The position numbers and the translations under genes are program-made. Below the pieces are notes generated by a model, which ran no database searches, was not told the DNA's origin, and saw only the letters and a program-made list of their open reading frames with translations. DNA of 46,989 bases from the NCBI RefSeq assembly GCF_014650115.1, contig NZ_BMUI01000044.1:1-46989 (forward strand), in the 5' to 3' direction. Below are positions 16,790 to 25,342 of the stretch, one piece after another; the first letter of the stretch is position 1, and each line of letters opens with the position of its first letter. Source of the stretch: Streptomyces olivaceoviridis (lineage in GTDB: Bacteria > Actinomycetota > Actinomycetes > Streptomycetales > Streptomycetaceae).

Positions 16790-16870
16790 CGCGGTACACC
16801 CCTTCATGACCGAGCCGGTGGGCGATCTTGTTGGCACAGATGACGAGGATCGTGCCGATCACGGCGCCGA
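16776..16870 (-). pseudogene. C-terminal fragment of a second ABC permease
   Basis: About 30 codons (VIGTILVICANKIAHRLG, ending GVYRGADR) form a last membrane span plus short tail like that of UgpA/MalF-type permeases. It overlaps the following permease start, so the two fragments preserve the junction of a former sugar-importer operon. The left part has been replaced by methyltransferase sequence at about 16870 in the same reading frame. Confidence -1.
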
Positions 16871-17080
16871 ACATGCCGTGAACCGTAAAGCCGGCTTCAG
16901 CGAACGCCGTCCGGAGGTCCTCCGGGGTGTAGAGGCGCGAAGAGCTGTGGAACGGCTCGACGTGGCCGCCCTTGTAACGGGTGGACATGCGGCTGTTGAG
17001 CCGGGCAGTCGCCGGGTCCCAGGTGGTGTGCACGGTGGTCGTCGCCTCAGGACCTTCCAGGATCCGGGTGCCCACCTTGG
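16871..17080 (-). pseudogene. C-terminal fragment of a SAM-dependent methyltransferase
   Basis: The frame reads GTRILEGPEATTTVHTTWDP, then FHSSSRLYTPEDLRTAFAEAG and FTVHGMFG, the last beta strands and helix of class I methyltransferases. The SAM-binding half is absent, and the frame continues into the permease scrap without a stop. Family assignment rests on the LYTPEDL..AFAEAGF block. Confidence -1.
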
Positions 17081-17104
17081 CCGTGGCGCTGTTGGGCGGG
17101 AAGT

Positions 17105-17285
17105 GTCGTTGCCGGGGCCGACGCCGCAGGCGACCAGGGCGGTGTGCAGCGCCGCCGTGCCGGAGGAGACCGCGATGGCGTGCCGGACCCCGTGGACGGT
17201 GGCGAGTTCGGCTTCCAGGGCGGCGGCCTCGGCGCGGCGGCCGGGTCCGGCATGCGGTCGATGGACGCCTTGAGCGCGCCCAGAG
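17105..17285 (-). pseudogene. Internal fragment of a DegT/DnrJ-type aminotransferase
   Basis: About 45 recognisable residues (ALEAELATVHGVRHAIAVSS and GTAALHTALVACGVGPGND) match the PLP-phosphate-binding N-terminal region of DegT/DnrJ enzymes. It follows the NUDIX-APH pseudogene without a stop and is followed by methyltransferase sequence in another frame. Nothing else of the gene is visible here. Confidence -1.
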
Positions 17286-17289
17286 CCAG

Positions 17290-18330
17290 CGTCGGCGGTC
17301 TCGTCCCAGCGCAGGTTGCGGAGCTGGAAGTCACCATGTGTGGGCACGGTCTCCAAGGGGGCCAGGCCGGCGGCCCTCTCGGTGGTGGCGCGGATGAACT
17401 TCTCGTCGCCGGGAGCGAGGTGGGGCAGGGCACCGGCCAGGTGCCGCTCCAACTTGGCCAGCGGCAGGCCGTCGGCGGCTGGCCGGGGCGAGGCGCTGTG
17501 GTGGATGGCTGCCGCGAGTTGCCCGATGCGGTGGAAGACGAGGCGCTGCTGCTCGGGCGGGTGGAGGGCGCCGTGCAAGGTTCGGCCGCCCCGAGGCCGG
17601 AGACCCAGCTGCGAAGGGCGTCCACTTCACGATGGTGGAACCGGGCGTTTTGGTGGATCTTGATGTACCACTCGCCGCCCTCGGCGCCGCGTACCCGCCA
17701 GACGCGGCTCTCCTCCCGCGCCCAGGACGCGTCCGTCCACTCGGTGATCCGGCCGACCGCCTGCTCGGCGAACGCGCGCACCGCCTGGTCCGGGACCGTG
17801 CCGCGCGTGGCGGGTTCAGGGAGCAGGACCAGCCGGTCGACGGACCGGTCGTAGGCGATCGGGTCGCCGGGCTCCTGGAAGTGCACGGCCATCCGCGCGC
17901 CGGCCCGGTAGGCATCCACCCCGGCGCGGCAGTACGCCGCCATCGGCTCCGGCAGGGCATCGAAGGAGAACCACCCCATGGCGTCGCACACATGGTGCTC
18001 CATGACCTCCGGGGTGCCCTCCCACCTATCCACCACGAAGAACACCCCGATCCGGGCGCCACCGGCAGGGGCTCGGTGGTGCACGGTCACGGCCGCCCGG
18101 ACATCGGCCCGGTCGATGACGACTCCGGCCTCCTCCCGGGCCTCGCGCACCAGGGCGGTGACCATGTTCTCCCACGGGCCGTCCAAATGCCCGGACACGA
18201 GATGCCAGCAGCCAGCCGCGTACACGTCACCGGCCCGCCTGGACAGCAGCACCTCAAGCCCCGCCGCGTCCTCGCGCACGGCGATCAGGTGGACGTCAAG
18301 CGGCTCGGTATGCCGCTGGGCGCCGTTCAC
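17290..18330 (-). pseudogene. NUDIX-phosphotransferase fusion, decayed copy
   Basis: This is a paralogue of the intact gene at 31116-32540. The GTG start shares GTGA with the upstream methyltransferase's native stop. Residues 1-140 are a NUDIX domain (VLLSRRAGDVYAAGCWH, VREAREEAGVVI), then the linker WTDASWAREESRVWRVRGAE and the APH N-lobe. At about 17578-17582 a deletion of roughly 64 bases relative to the paralogue removes about 21 residues and shifts the frame; the APH part resumes as LHGALHPPEQQ and reaches the catalytic loop PTHGDFQLRNLRW. The sequence is then cut at about 17290, before the metal-binding Asp, and joined to aminotransferase debris. Inactive as a kinase; the NUDIX half could still be made. 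Confidence -1.
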
Positions 18331-19150
18331 GCAGCGCCGCCGGGGCGGCGCGCGAGCAGCACGGTGAACACCGCGTCCTCCAGGACGCCGCCGCCGGCAT
18401 GTTCCTGGAGCAACCGGAGAGCGGCGGCCTCGAACTCGTGATGGCGGTCGGCGAACAGGCTGGGCGGGCGAAGCTGGTGGTGCGCAGGTAGCCGATCACG
18501 TCCTCGGGCGTCCAGGCGCGGGAGAGGGGGAAGTGGTGCTCGCTCACCTCGCTGAACGCCGAGTCGGCCAGGTCGTCCCCGTAGGAGCGGCCGCCCGGTT
18601 CGGCGTAGGCGCCGCGGGTGCCCGCACGCCGGTACTCGCCGAGGTAGCTCTGGATCAGCTCCCGCAGGGCGGCCGTCCAGGCGGACTCATGGGTCCAGAG
18701 GCTGCCGTCGCCCATGATCGCCACGACCGCGTGCGGCGCGGCGACCCGGTCGGCCATGGACAGGACCTCCGGGCGTGCCATCCAGTGGAAGGACCGCGCG
18801 CAGGTGATCAGGTCCGCCCGGTAGCCGTCGAACGGGGGCATGAAGTCCTCGGCCGCCAGCGGGTGGAAGCCGGCAGGGCGGCTGCTCAGGAGGGGTTCGA
18901 GAGTGGCGGCGGCGTCCTGGTCCGGGTCGACCAGGTCCACGCGGTCGATCCGGGGAACGGCCGGGAGCAGAGCGGCAGGCACCTGGCCAGTGCCGGAGCC
19001 GAGGTCGAGGAGGGCCGGGTGGTTGGGGTCCCGCACCGTGTCGGTGAGGAGCGCGACGGCCTGCGGCGGGATGCCGGGGCGGTGCCGGGCGTAGTCCGCC
19101 GCCGTCGACGTGAACAGCCCCTTGGGCTCGTTCGTCGGTGGGGTGGTCAT
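18296..19150 (-). CDS. Class I SAM-dependent methyltransferase with frameshifted C-terminus
   Basis: The protein starts MTTPPTNEPKGLFTSTAADY and has SAM motif I LLDLGSGTGQVPAAL, then RVDLVDPD and CARSFHWM, typical of UbiE-like small-molecule methyltransferases. At about 18461-18464 one base is missing; restoring it gives SLFADRHHEFEAAALRLLQE and LLARRPGGAA with a stop at 18327 that overlaps the NUDIX-APH start. As written, the frame runs on to 18296 with an unrelated tail, replacing the last ~45 residues. Its start shares ATGA with the HIT gene. The SAM fold is complete before the shift, so activity is possible. A near relative with an internal deletion is at 32537-32740. Confidence -1.
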   Translation of the reverse strand: MTTPPTNEPKGLFTSTAADYARHRPGIPPQAVALLTDTVRDPNHPALLDLGSGTGQVPAALLPAVPRIDRVDLVDPDQDAAATLEPLLSSRPAGFHPLAAEDFMPPFDGYRADLITCARSFHWMARPEVLSMADRVAAPHAVVAIMGDGSLWTHESAWTAALRELIQSYLGEYRRAGTRGAYAEPGGRSYGDDLADSAFSEVSEHHFPLSRAWTPEDVIGYLRTTSFARPACSPTAITSSRPPLSGCSRNMPAAASWRTRCSPCCSRAAPAALRERRPAAYRAA

Positions 19151-19680
19151 GCGTCCTCCAGCAGTTTCCGCAGCGCAGCGGCGTCGGCCTGAAGCTGTGC
19201 CGCGTCCTGGCGCCCGTTGTCGAGGGCGTCCCAGGGCAGCGGCCCGCCCGGCGCCGGGTCGGTGTCACCGGCGTACCGGGGGCAGATGTGGCTGTGCAGA
19301 TGGGGTACGACGTTGCCAAGCGTGGAGAAGTCGAGCTTGACCGGTTCGTAGAAGGCCGTCAGGGCCCTGCCGAGAGCGAGGGTGTCGCGCCAGTAGGCGG
19401 CTGCGTCGGCTTTGGACAGGTCGGTGGGCTCGGCCACGTGCGGGGCACCGCGGTGGATGAGCACGCAGTAGCCGCGCAGGCGTCCGCTTCGCCACAGGTA
19501 GGCGTTGGCCACTTCACCGCGGCGGAGCAGGAGGCCCCAGCCGATGTCGTCCGCGGAGTAGTCGTTCGCGCACATGGGACATCCGTCGCCGGCGCGGTGG
19601 CGGAGGAAGGTCTCGGGCCAGCCGGACGGCACAGCGGGGCTGACGGCTTGGGGGTGAAGAGGGTTCGGTGGCTGGGGCAC
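19147..19680 (-). CDS. HIT-family (histidine triad) protein, copy A
   Basis: The 177-residue product has the triad H127-L-H129-S-H131 (VVPHLHSHICPR) and an N-terminal GCPMCAND with a CxxC that may bind zinc. HIT enzymes cleave phosphoramidate, phosphosulfate or dinucleotide bonds to nucleotides. The GTG start at 19680 has AAGGAG eight bases upstream, and the stop overlaps the methyltransferase start by four bases. A clear paralogue lies at 36852-37394. In this setting it could act on nucleotide-linked intermediates or inactivate a peptide-nucleotide toxin; both are inference. Confidence -1.
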   Translation of the reverse strand: MPQPPNPLHPQAVSPAVPSGWPETFLRHRAGDGCPMCANDYSADDIGWGLLLRRGEVANAYLWRSGRLRGYCVLIHRGAPHVAEPTDLSKADAAAYWRDTLALGRALTAFYEPVKLDFSTLGNVVPHLHSHICPRYAGDTDPAPGGPLPWDALDNGRQDAAQLQADAAALRKLLEDA

Positions 19681-19728
19681 CCGTAACTCCTTGTTGCTGT
19701 GCGGCTGGTGTGGCGGTGGGGCGGCCTG

Positions 19729-20364
19729 TCAGAGGTAGCCGTGCTGGTAGGCGAAGGCGACGAGATGCGCCCGGTTCTTCAGCTGTAGCCGGGTCTGCAG
19801 GCCGTGGAGGACGTGCTTGACGGTGTGTTCGGCGTAGCCGACCTTCTGCACGGTCTCGGCTGTATCGAGGCCGGAGGCCAGGCATCGCAGGACGTCGACC
19901 TCTCGGTCGCTCAGCTCGGTCAGCCGCTGCTCGACGGGGCCAGGCAGGCGCGCCCGCAGATGGCTGAACGCCTCCAGCACACCGTTGACGAGGTCGTCCG
20001 GCAGATATCCGTCACCGCAAGCGACCGTGGTGACGGCTGGACGAGGCGGTCCGGCGTCGCGTCGGCGCGACGCAGGAGACCGACGAGGCCGCACTCGGCC
20101 GCGTCGATCAGCTTCGTCTCGTCGATGTCCGCCACGAACGAGCACGGACCGCCCTGTGCTCGTGTGCTTGATCTCCCGCAGCAGGCGCAGCGTCACCTCC
20201 TCGACAGCATCCGTGACGACCAGCGCGACCGGGGTGTCCACGGCAGATCCGGCGGCGTCGACGAGGGTGACCTCGGGGCGGGGCCTGAGCAGGCTGACCA
20301 CCCCTGCCCAATAAATCAGGTCAGGGGCGTGCAGCGTGACGGCGATCCGAGAAGGCGCGGTCAT
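19729..20364 (-). CDS. LuxR-type regulator with receiver-like N-terminus and scrambled middle
   Basis: The 211-residue open frame has a degenerate receiver-like region (IAVTLHAPDLIYWAGVVSLL, VALVVTDAVEEVTLRLLREI) and a C-terminal LuxR helix-turn-helix (LSDREVDVLRCLASGLDTAE, YAEHTVKHVLHGLQTRL). Between about 20135 and 20035 the expected sequence DIDETKLIDAAECGLVGLLR is in another frame: one extra base, then one missing base about 100 bases later, restore phase. So ~33 residues are replaced but the HTH is kept. No phospho-acceptor Asp is evident. It overlaps the PIMT-like gene by 44 bases. It may control the array, but no target site is evident. Confidence -1.
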   Translation of the reverse strand: MTAPSRIAVTLHAPDLIYWAGVVSLLRPRPEVTLVDAAGSAVDTPVALVVTDAVEEVTLRLLREIKHTSTGRSVLVRGGHRRDEADRRGRVRPRRSPASRRRDAGPPRPAVTTVACGDGYLPDDLVNGVLEAFSHLRARLPGPVEQRLTELSDREVDVLRCLASGLDTAETVQKVGYAEHTVKHVLHGLQTRLQLKNRAHLVAFAYQHGYL

Positions 20365-21571
20365 GACGTCTGCCGGGCACGGCGGCGAGCGGAGGAAGCG
20401 TCCAAGACAGGGCCTTCGAGCCCGCGCCGGAGGTGACGTGCTGGACCCCGGAGGTGTCGCCGAGGTCGACCCGGTACCGCTCGGGCCGTCCGGCCTGCTC
20501 CCAGAGAGTGTGGAGACCCTCGAGTTCGGCCCACACATCACGCGGCCCATGGACTCGAACGGTGCCGTCGCCCGTGCCGGCCACGGCCCAGGAGTCGTCC
20601 TCGGGCGCGACGATGGTCATCGTCTCGGCCTGGAAGTCCCGGACCAGACCGGGGGCGAGGTAGGCGGCGGCGAGCCAGAATCCGTAGGCGTCGTCCGGCG
20701 GCGGCGTGAGCCCCGTGGACCGTGCCGTGCCGGGGTCGTCTTTGATGCGGGCGCGGTGGTCCAGGGCGTTGAGCCACCGGTAGCCGAGCAAGGGCCGGTA
20801 CCCGCGCGGCCGGCCCCTCAGGACCGCCTCGACCGTGCCGGCCGCGGTGCGGGTGACGAGGAGTTGTCCGGGCCAGCTCGGTGTGCCGGTCGCGAGTGTC
20901 GTGAGCAGACGGCCGCCCGGCGCGAGCTGTTCCACCCAGGGCTCCGGGACGCAGGGGGCACCGATGCCGGAGTGGATCCGGTCGTACGGCGCTCGGGCCT
21001 CGTGCCCTTCGAGCGCGTCGCCCTCGACGACCGTCGCGCCCAGACCGAGCCGGTCGAGGTTCCGGCCGGCGAAGGCGGCCATGTGTCCGTCCCGCTCTAC
21101 ACCGGTGGCGAGTCCGGGACCGGTGATGGCGGCGGCGAGTGCGAGGGAGACTCCAGGGCCCGGCCCAAGCTCCAGATACCGCTGTCCGGGCCCGAGTTCC
21201 ATGGCTTGGAGGGCTTCGACAGTGGCGGGGGTGTAGGTGGACATGGACGTCATGTGTCCGCCGGTCACCGGCCCGCGGGGGAGGGCGTCGAGGGGTTCGC
21301 CGTCGCGCTGGAGCAGGATCGACTCGTCGCTGTGGATCAGGTCGAGCCACTCCTGACGGTCGTCGGGGTGGGAGCCGTCGAGGAGGCGCCAGTCGATCGG
21401 GTCCGCTCCCGGTCCGCTGACCCGGACGTACGCGTGGGGGAGCAGGACCTCGCGCGGCAGGCGCAGCAGCGCATCTTGCAGCAGCGAGTCGGTCAGAACG
21501 CCGTCGGCCGCGAGCCGGTCGACCATGCCGGCACGCTGTCGGCTCGTCGCTTCGTGAAGGTCAAGGGGCAT
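20321..21571 (-). CDS. Protein-isoaspartate methyltransferase-like enzyme, copy A
   Basis: The 416-residue protein has an N-terminal lead like PIMT-family proteins (GVLTDSLLQDALLRLPREVL, LLPHAYV), a gap-free SAM domain with RYLELGPGPGVSLALAAA, and VVEGDALEGHEARAPYDRIH, then a 150-residue C-terminal extension (DDAYGFWLAAAYLAPGLVRD, VHGPRDVWAELE). True PIMTs repair L-isoAsp and are ~220 residues; longer relatives occur in natural-product and RiPP pathways. It closely resembles 32737-33999. Start overlaps the MFS stop by 11 bases. The substrate could be a carboxylate on a peptide or small molecule; unknown. Confidence -1.
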   Translation of the reverse strand: MPLDLHEATSRQRAGMVDRLAADGVLTDSLLQDALLRLPREVLLPHAYVRVSGPGADPIDWRLLDGSHPDDRQEWLDLIHSDESILLQRDGEPLDALPRGPVTGGHMTSMSTYTPATVEALQAMELGPGQRYLELGPGPGVSLALAAAITGPGLATGVERDGHMAAFAGRNLDRLGLGATVVEGDALEGHEARAPYDRIHSGIGAPCVPEPWVEQLAPGGRLLTTLATGTPSWPGQLLVTRTAAGTVEAVLRGRPRGYRPLLGYRWLNALDHRARIKDDPGTARSTGLTPPPDDAYGFWLAAAYLAPGLVRDFQAETMTIVAPEDDSWAVAGTGDGTVRVHGPRDVWAELEGLHTLWEQAGRPERYRVDLGDTSGVQHVTSGAGSKALSWTLPPLAAVPGRRHDRAFSDRRHAARP

Positions 21572-22874
21572 GATCGGGGCCCTTCGCGGGAGTGGGGGCA
21601 GCCGTGGGCATGGTGGTCAGGCGGCGGACCGGCGAGGCCCACAGCAGACCTGCCGGCACCGGGTAGAGGGCCGTCCCGGCGATCAGCGCGGCATGTACGG
21701 AGAAGACCGCGGCGATGGCGCCGGCAGTCAGGGCGGCGGCCGGCCGCAGCCCGGTGACCAGCCAGACCGAGGTCTGCTGCGCGCGGGACTGCAGCTCGGG
21801 CGGGCACAACTGCTGGCGCAGAGACCGCTGTGTCGTGCCCGCCGCGACCGCGGCCGCCGTCCTCAGCGCACCGGCGGCCGCGATCACGCCCAGCCACACC
21901 GGTTCCGGCCGGGCGACCAGAAGGGGCACGCCGCACACGGCGTAGGCGAGGACCCCGGTCAGCATCACGCGTGCCGGCCCGAACCGGTCCACGAGACGGG
22001 TGGCGACCACCGCCCCCGCGAGGCCGCCGGCAGCGGTGACGCCCATCACCAGGCCGAGACCGGTGCTGCCGGAGTCGAGTCGCGTCAGCAGCGTGTACGC
22101 GAAGTACGTCGTCACGATCCCGTCGGCGTACGCGAGACCAGCGAGCGACAACACGAGGGGACGCTGTATCGGATCGCGCATCACGTAGCGGACCCCCTCG
22201 CGGATCGCGTCGCCCATCCGCGCGGGCCGGTCAGCCGCCGCCCGTCGTGCCGCGTGGGGCCGGATCCGGGAAGCGCACCAGGCGCTGAACAGGTACGAGA
22301 CGGAGTCCAGCCACAGGGCTCGGCCCGCACCGAGGAGGCCCACGACGAGGGTGCCGTCGTAGGTACCGGCCGTGTCCGCCAGGGAGAAGGCGCCGGCGAT
22401 CCGCGCGTTCGCCGGATGCATGTGGGCGCGGTCGACGATCTCGGGCACGATGGCGATCGACGCGGCCTGGTGCAGCACGGTCAGTGCCCCCATCAGCAGG
22501 GCGACCGCGTAGAGCACGGGCACGGACAGGACTCCCGCGGCCCAGCAGACCGGCACCACGGACACCACCGCGGCTGCGGTGAGATCCGTACCGATCATGA
22601 TCTTCCTCTTCGGGTACCGGTCACCGGCCACCCCGGCGGGCAGCGCGAGAACGAACGCGGGCACCGTCGCCGCTGCGGCCAGCAGCGACACCTGGCCGGG
22701 GGAGGCGTCCAGCTCCAGCACCGCGATCACCGGCAGCGCCACGCCGTGGACCGATGACCCCGCGAGGGTCACCGCCTCGCCGACCCAGTACGCGCGAAAG
22801 GACCTGTGGGAGCGCAGAGGAAGGGCGGCCGCTCCTTCCGCGGCCGCGTCATGGACTGTGCCGGTGGGCGTCAC
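21561..22874 (-). CDS. MFS transporter, putative exporter
   Basis: The 437-residue membrane protein has about 12 hydrophobic spans. After a 26-residue cytoplasmic lead comes SFRAYWVGEAVTLAGSSVHG, then the loop 2-3 motif GVAGDRYPKRKIMIGTD and a matching second-half loop VDRFGPARVML, as in enterobactin-exporter-like MFS pumps. The GTG start at 22872-22874 shares GTGA with the stop of the methyltransferase gene, which fixes the start. It probably exports the product of, or gives resistance to, a compound made by neighbouring genes; substrate not known. Confidence -1.
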   Translation of the reverse strand: MTPTGTVHDAAAEGAAALPLRSHRSFRAYWVGEAVTLAGSSVHGVALPVIAVLELDASPGQVSLLAAAATVPAFVLALPAGVAGDRYPKRKIMIGTDLTAAAVVSVVPVCWAAGVLSVPVLYAVALLMGALTVLHQAASIAIVPEIVDRAHMHPANARIAGAFSLADTAGTYDGTLVVGLLGAGRALWLDSVSYLFSAWCASRIRPHAARRAAADRPARMGDAIREGVRYVMRDPIQRPLVLSLAGLAYADGIVTTYFAYTLLTRLDSGSTGLGLVMGVTAAGGLAGAVVATRLVDRFGPARVMLTGVLAYAVCGVPLLVARPEPVWLGVIAAAGALRTAAAVAAGTTQRSLRQQLCPPELQSRAQQTSVWLVTGLRPAAALTAGAIAAVFSVHAALIAGTALYPVPAGLLWASPVRRLTTMPTAAPTPAKGPDHAP

Positions 22875-23659
22875 GATCGGCTCCGCTCCGGTCGGCGAGC
22901 CAGGGTGTGCACGAGGTGACCCAGGTCCCGGTAGGGACTCCGCGAGGACGCGGCCCACTCCAGCTCCAGTGCCGCCGCGTACGCGGCCGGATCCGGAGCC
23001 CAGATGTCGTCGAAGTGGTCGTGGAAGATCCGCACGCCCTGCCACGGCTGCGGACTCAGCCCGTGCTCGGCGGCGAGCCGGTCGAGGGCGTCGGGGTCGT
23101 CTCCGCGGGTCTCCCGGCCAAGATTGCCCACGCTCCGGTCCGCTCCGGACACGATGAGCCGGTGCGCGGTCTCGGAGTCGCCGACGAGAGCCTCGCGCAT
23201 GCCGATGGCCCGGCGGTTCTTGGCGAGGAGGCTCAGCAGACCGCCCGGCGCGACCAGCCCTGCCAGACGGGCGACCGCCTCACCGGGATCGTCCAGGTAC
23301 ATCAGCACGCCGTGGCAGCACACCCCTTCGAACGGCTCCCCGTCCAAGGAGAGGGACTCGAAGCCGGCGTTGACGAGCCGGACGCGGTCGGCGAGCTCGG
23401 GCCGGGCCGCGAGACGGTCGGCCGCAGCCGCCAGCATGCTGGCGGCCGGATCGACGCCGGTCACCCGGTGGCCGGCCGCGGCGAGGCGCAGCGTCATCTC
23501 GCCGTTCCCGCAGCCGACGTCCAGAATCCGAGCGGGCGCGGCCGGCAGCTCGGCGAGAAGCCGCCGTTCCACTAGGTCGTGACGCAGGCGGCCCCGCACG
23601 CTGTCGGAGTGCGCGGCGTACGCAGCCCCCACGGAGCCGAATCCGGTCACCGCGTCCAT
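22871..23659 (-). CDS. Class I SAM-dependent methyltransferase (CmoA/UbiE-like)
   Basis: The 262-residue protein starts MDAVTGFGSVGAAYAAHSDS and has motif I RILDVGCGNGEMTLRL, the acidic VTGVDPAA at strand 2, and CCHGVLMYLDDP. This resembles CmoM-like tRNA carboxymethyluridine methyltransferases, which share the HGVLMYL and FHDHF blocks, but a small-molecule role cannot be excluded. ATG at 23657-23659 overlaps the remnant NUDIX gene's native end by 13 bases. The stop is coupled to the MFS gene by GTGA. It interrupts the NUDIX-to-PIMT order seen in cassette copy B. Confidence -1.
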   Translation of the reverse strand: MDAVTGFGSVGAAYAAHSDSVRGRLRHDLVERRLLAELPAAPARILDVGCGNGEMTLRLAAAGHRVTGVDPAASMLAAAADRLAARPELADRVRLVNAGFESLSLDGEPFEGVCCHGVLMYLDDPGEAVARLAGLVAPGGLLSLLAKNRRAIGMREALVGDSETAHRLIVSGADRSVGNLGRETRGDDPDALDRLAAEHGLSPQPWQGVRIFHDHFDDIWAPDPAAYAAALELEWAASSRSPYRDLGHLVHTLARRPERSRS

Positions 23660-23990
23660 CCCAGTTCTGTGTAGGTCCGGCCCGCCTGGATGCCCTCGAT
23701 AGCCGCTCGGGTTTAGTCGACGATCGGCTCGGGCAAGTCCCTGACGTTCCACCACCGCCAGGACAGGCACTTGTCGGGCTCCTGCCGCTTCGGCTCACCC
23801 TCCCAGCGGAGGGCGCGGAAGAAGAACTGGACGCGGGGCGGGTCCGTGGGCAGTTCCCTCATGTGCACGGTGTGGACGAGCTCGACGTCAGCCGGTTCGA
23901 TGACCAGTCCCGCCTCTTCGTGCGCCTCCCTCACGAGGCAGGCGCACAGGTGCGGGTCGATTGGTTCGCCAAGGACCTGGTAGGCGATGC
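23647..23990 (-). pseudogene. NUDIX hydrolase remnant with a nonsense codon
   Basis: The frame reads LVREAHEEAGLVIEPADVEL then VQFFFRALRWEGEP and WRWWNVRDLPEPIV, closely matching the third NUDIX domain of 34135-35616. At 23713-23715 a TAA replaces an expected Tyr codon. Beyond it the frame continues with the family end (AAIEGIQAGRTYTELGW) to a TGA at 23647-23649. Upstream of the NUDIX box no start or first strand of the domain is recognisable, so the N-terminus is gone too. The 140 bases between 23990 and the next gene hold nothing I can identify. Confidence -1.
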
Positions 23991-24130
23991 GGCGGCACTG
24001 GCAGTGCCCGGTCCGAGTGGTCTCGGGTCGGGCGGGCTCTGGGTGCCGCCCGGTCTGAGGCTGGGCGGAGGGCTGGTCTGGTGTGAGGGCGGCGTTCGTC
24101 AGCTTCTCGATTCGTTGGAGGCGGGGGGAG

Positions 24131-25228
24131 TTACCAGGAGATCGGGTCGGTGAGTTCGGTGACGGGCTGGTGAGTGGCTTTGGGGATGCCGAGGAGGACG
24201 CGGGCTCGGTGCGCAGTGGTGAGTTGGTCCGCCGCCGCGGATGGTCCCCAGTCGAAGAACTCCAGGGCCTGCTCGGGGGTGGCCAGGATGCGGACGTAGG
24301 TTCGGCCGGTAGCCGGATCGACTTGGGACGCGTCCAGGCTCATGAGGATGGCGGCGTAGCGGACCCGCGCACAGGGGCCGTCGGGGTCCGACAGGTACCC
24401 GAAGTAGCGAGCACCGGCGAGCTCCGCTGCAGCCTCCTCGCGGGCTTCACGGACGGCGGTGGCCACGGGGTCCCCGCCGTCTTCAGGTTCTGGGGTGCCA
24501 CCGGGCAGGACGGCTGCACCGGTGTCGGGTTCCAGGAGGACAAGGACTCGCCCGTCCGGTGCGAAGGCCCAGACCCAGGACTGGCGGACCGGGAGGTCGG
24601 CGGGGACGGGCATGGGGTGGAAGGACAGGTGGTGGCGGGCCCGGGCGGTGTGCAGGACGCCGACTCGGTCGAGGACGGTGGGGGCGAGCGGGAGCCCGTC
24701 CTCCAGGAAGACGGGTCCGGCGCCGTTGATGCGGGCGCGGAGTGCGGACAGGGCGCGGCGGGCGTCGTCGGGCGCCATCAGAACGGGAAGGTCAGCGGGT
24801 TCGACGAACTCGATGCCGTCGATCTCGCCCGGACAGGGCCGGATCGCCGCGATCTGGTCGTCGTCCCAGACGCCGCCGTCGAAGACGTGCAGGAGTTCGC
24901 CCGGGAAGTTCATGGCCGGGGGCGTTGCCCGGCCAGTGGGGGAGACCCAGTCGACGGCCAGCCCGCGGGTGACCGTCGCCGTGACGCCGAGCTCCTCTTC
25001 CAGCTCGCGGGCTGCGCCCTGGGCGGGGGACTCGCCCCTGTCGAGGGCACCGCCGGGCAGCAGCCGGGTGGGGCGGTAGGTCACACGCTGGAGCAGTACC
25101 TGCCCTCGCCGGTTGGTGATCAGCACGGAGGTTCCGGCCCACAGGGCGTGCGAGGCGCGCAGTGCCCCGTACGCCTCGTCCTTCATCGCGACGCTGGGGC
25201 GTTCGTCGGGCGCGGAAGTCGTCGTCAT
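24131..25228 (-). CDS. Tandem two-domain NUDIX hydrolase
   Basis: The 365-residue protein has two NUDIX folds. Domain 1 (about 28-170) has LLPGGALDRGESPAQGAARE then LEEELGV, close to GX5EX7REUXEEXGU. Domain 2 (about 205-340) has VLPGGTPEPEDGG and AVREAREEAAAEL, with the last Gly of the box replaced. NUDIX enzymes hydrolyse X-linked nucleoside diphosphates. The first 16 residues (MTTTSAPDERPSVAMK) nearly match those of the next gene upstream, an unrelated nitrilase. ATG is preceded by an AGAG-type site. It lies 114 bases from the nitrilase gene. Confidence -1.
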   Translation of the reverse strand: MTTTSAPDERPSVAMKDEAYGALRASHALWAGTSVLITNRRGQVLLQRVTYRPTRLLPGGALDRGESPAQGAARELEEELGVTATVTRGLAVDWVSPTGRATPPAMNFPGELLHVFDGGVWDDDQIAAIRPCPGEIDGIEFVEPADLPVLMAPDDARRALSALRARINGAGPVFLEDGLPLAPTVLDRVGVLHTARARHHLSFHPMPVPADLPVRQSWVWAFAPDGRVLVLLEPDTGAAVLPGGTPEPEDGGDPVATAVREAREEAAAELAGARYFGYLSDPDGPCARVRYAAILMSLDASQVDPATGRTYVRILATPEQALEFFDWGPSAAADQLTTAHRARVLLGIPKATHQPVTELTDPISW

Positions 25229-25342
25229 CTCTGCTCTTTCCTGTCACGTTGTGGGGCACGGGCTGCTGCAGGAGGACGGTCGGGGCCGTCGTTTAGCGGC
25301 CGGCCTTCGACCCGGGCTGGCGAATCTGGCGGTTTGGCGGTC

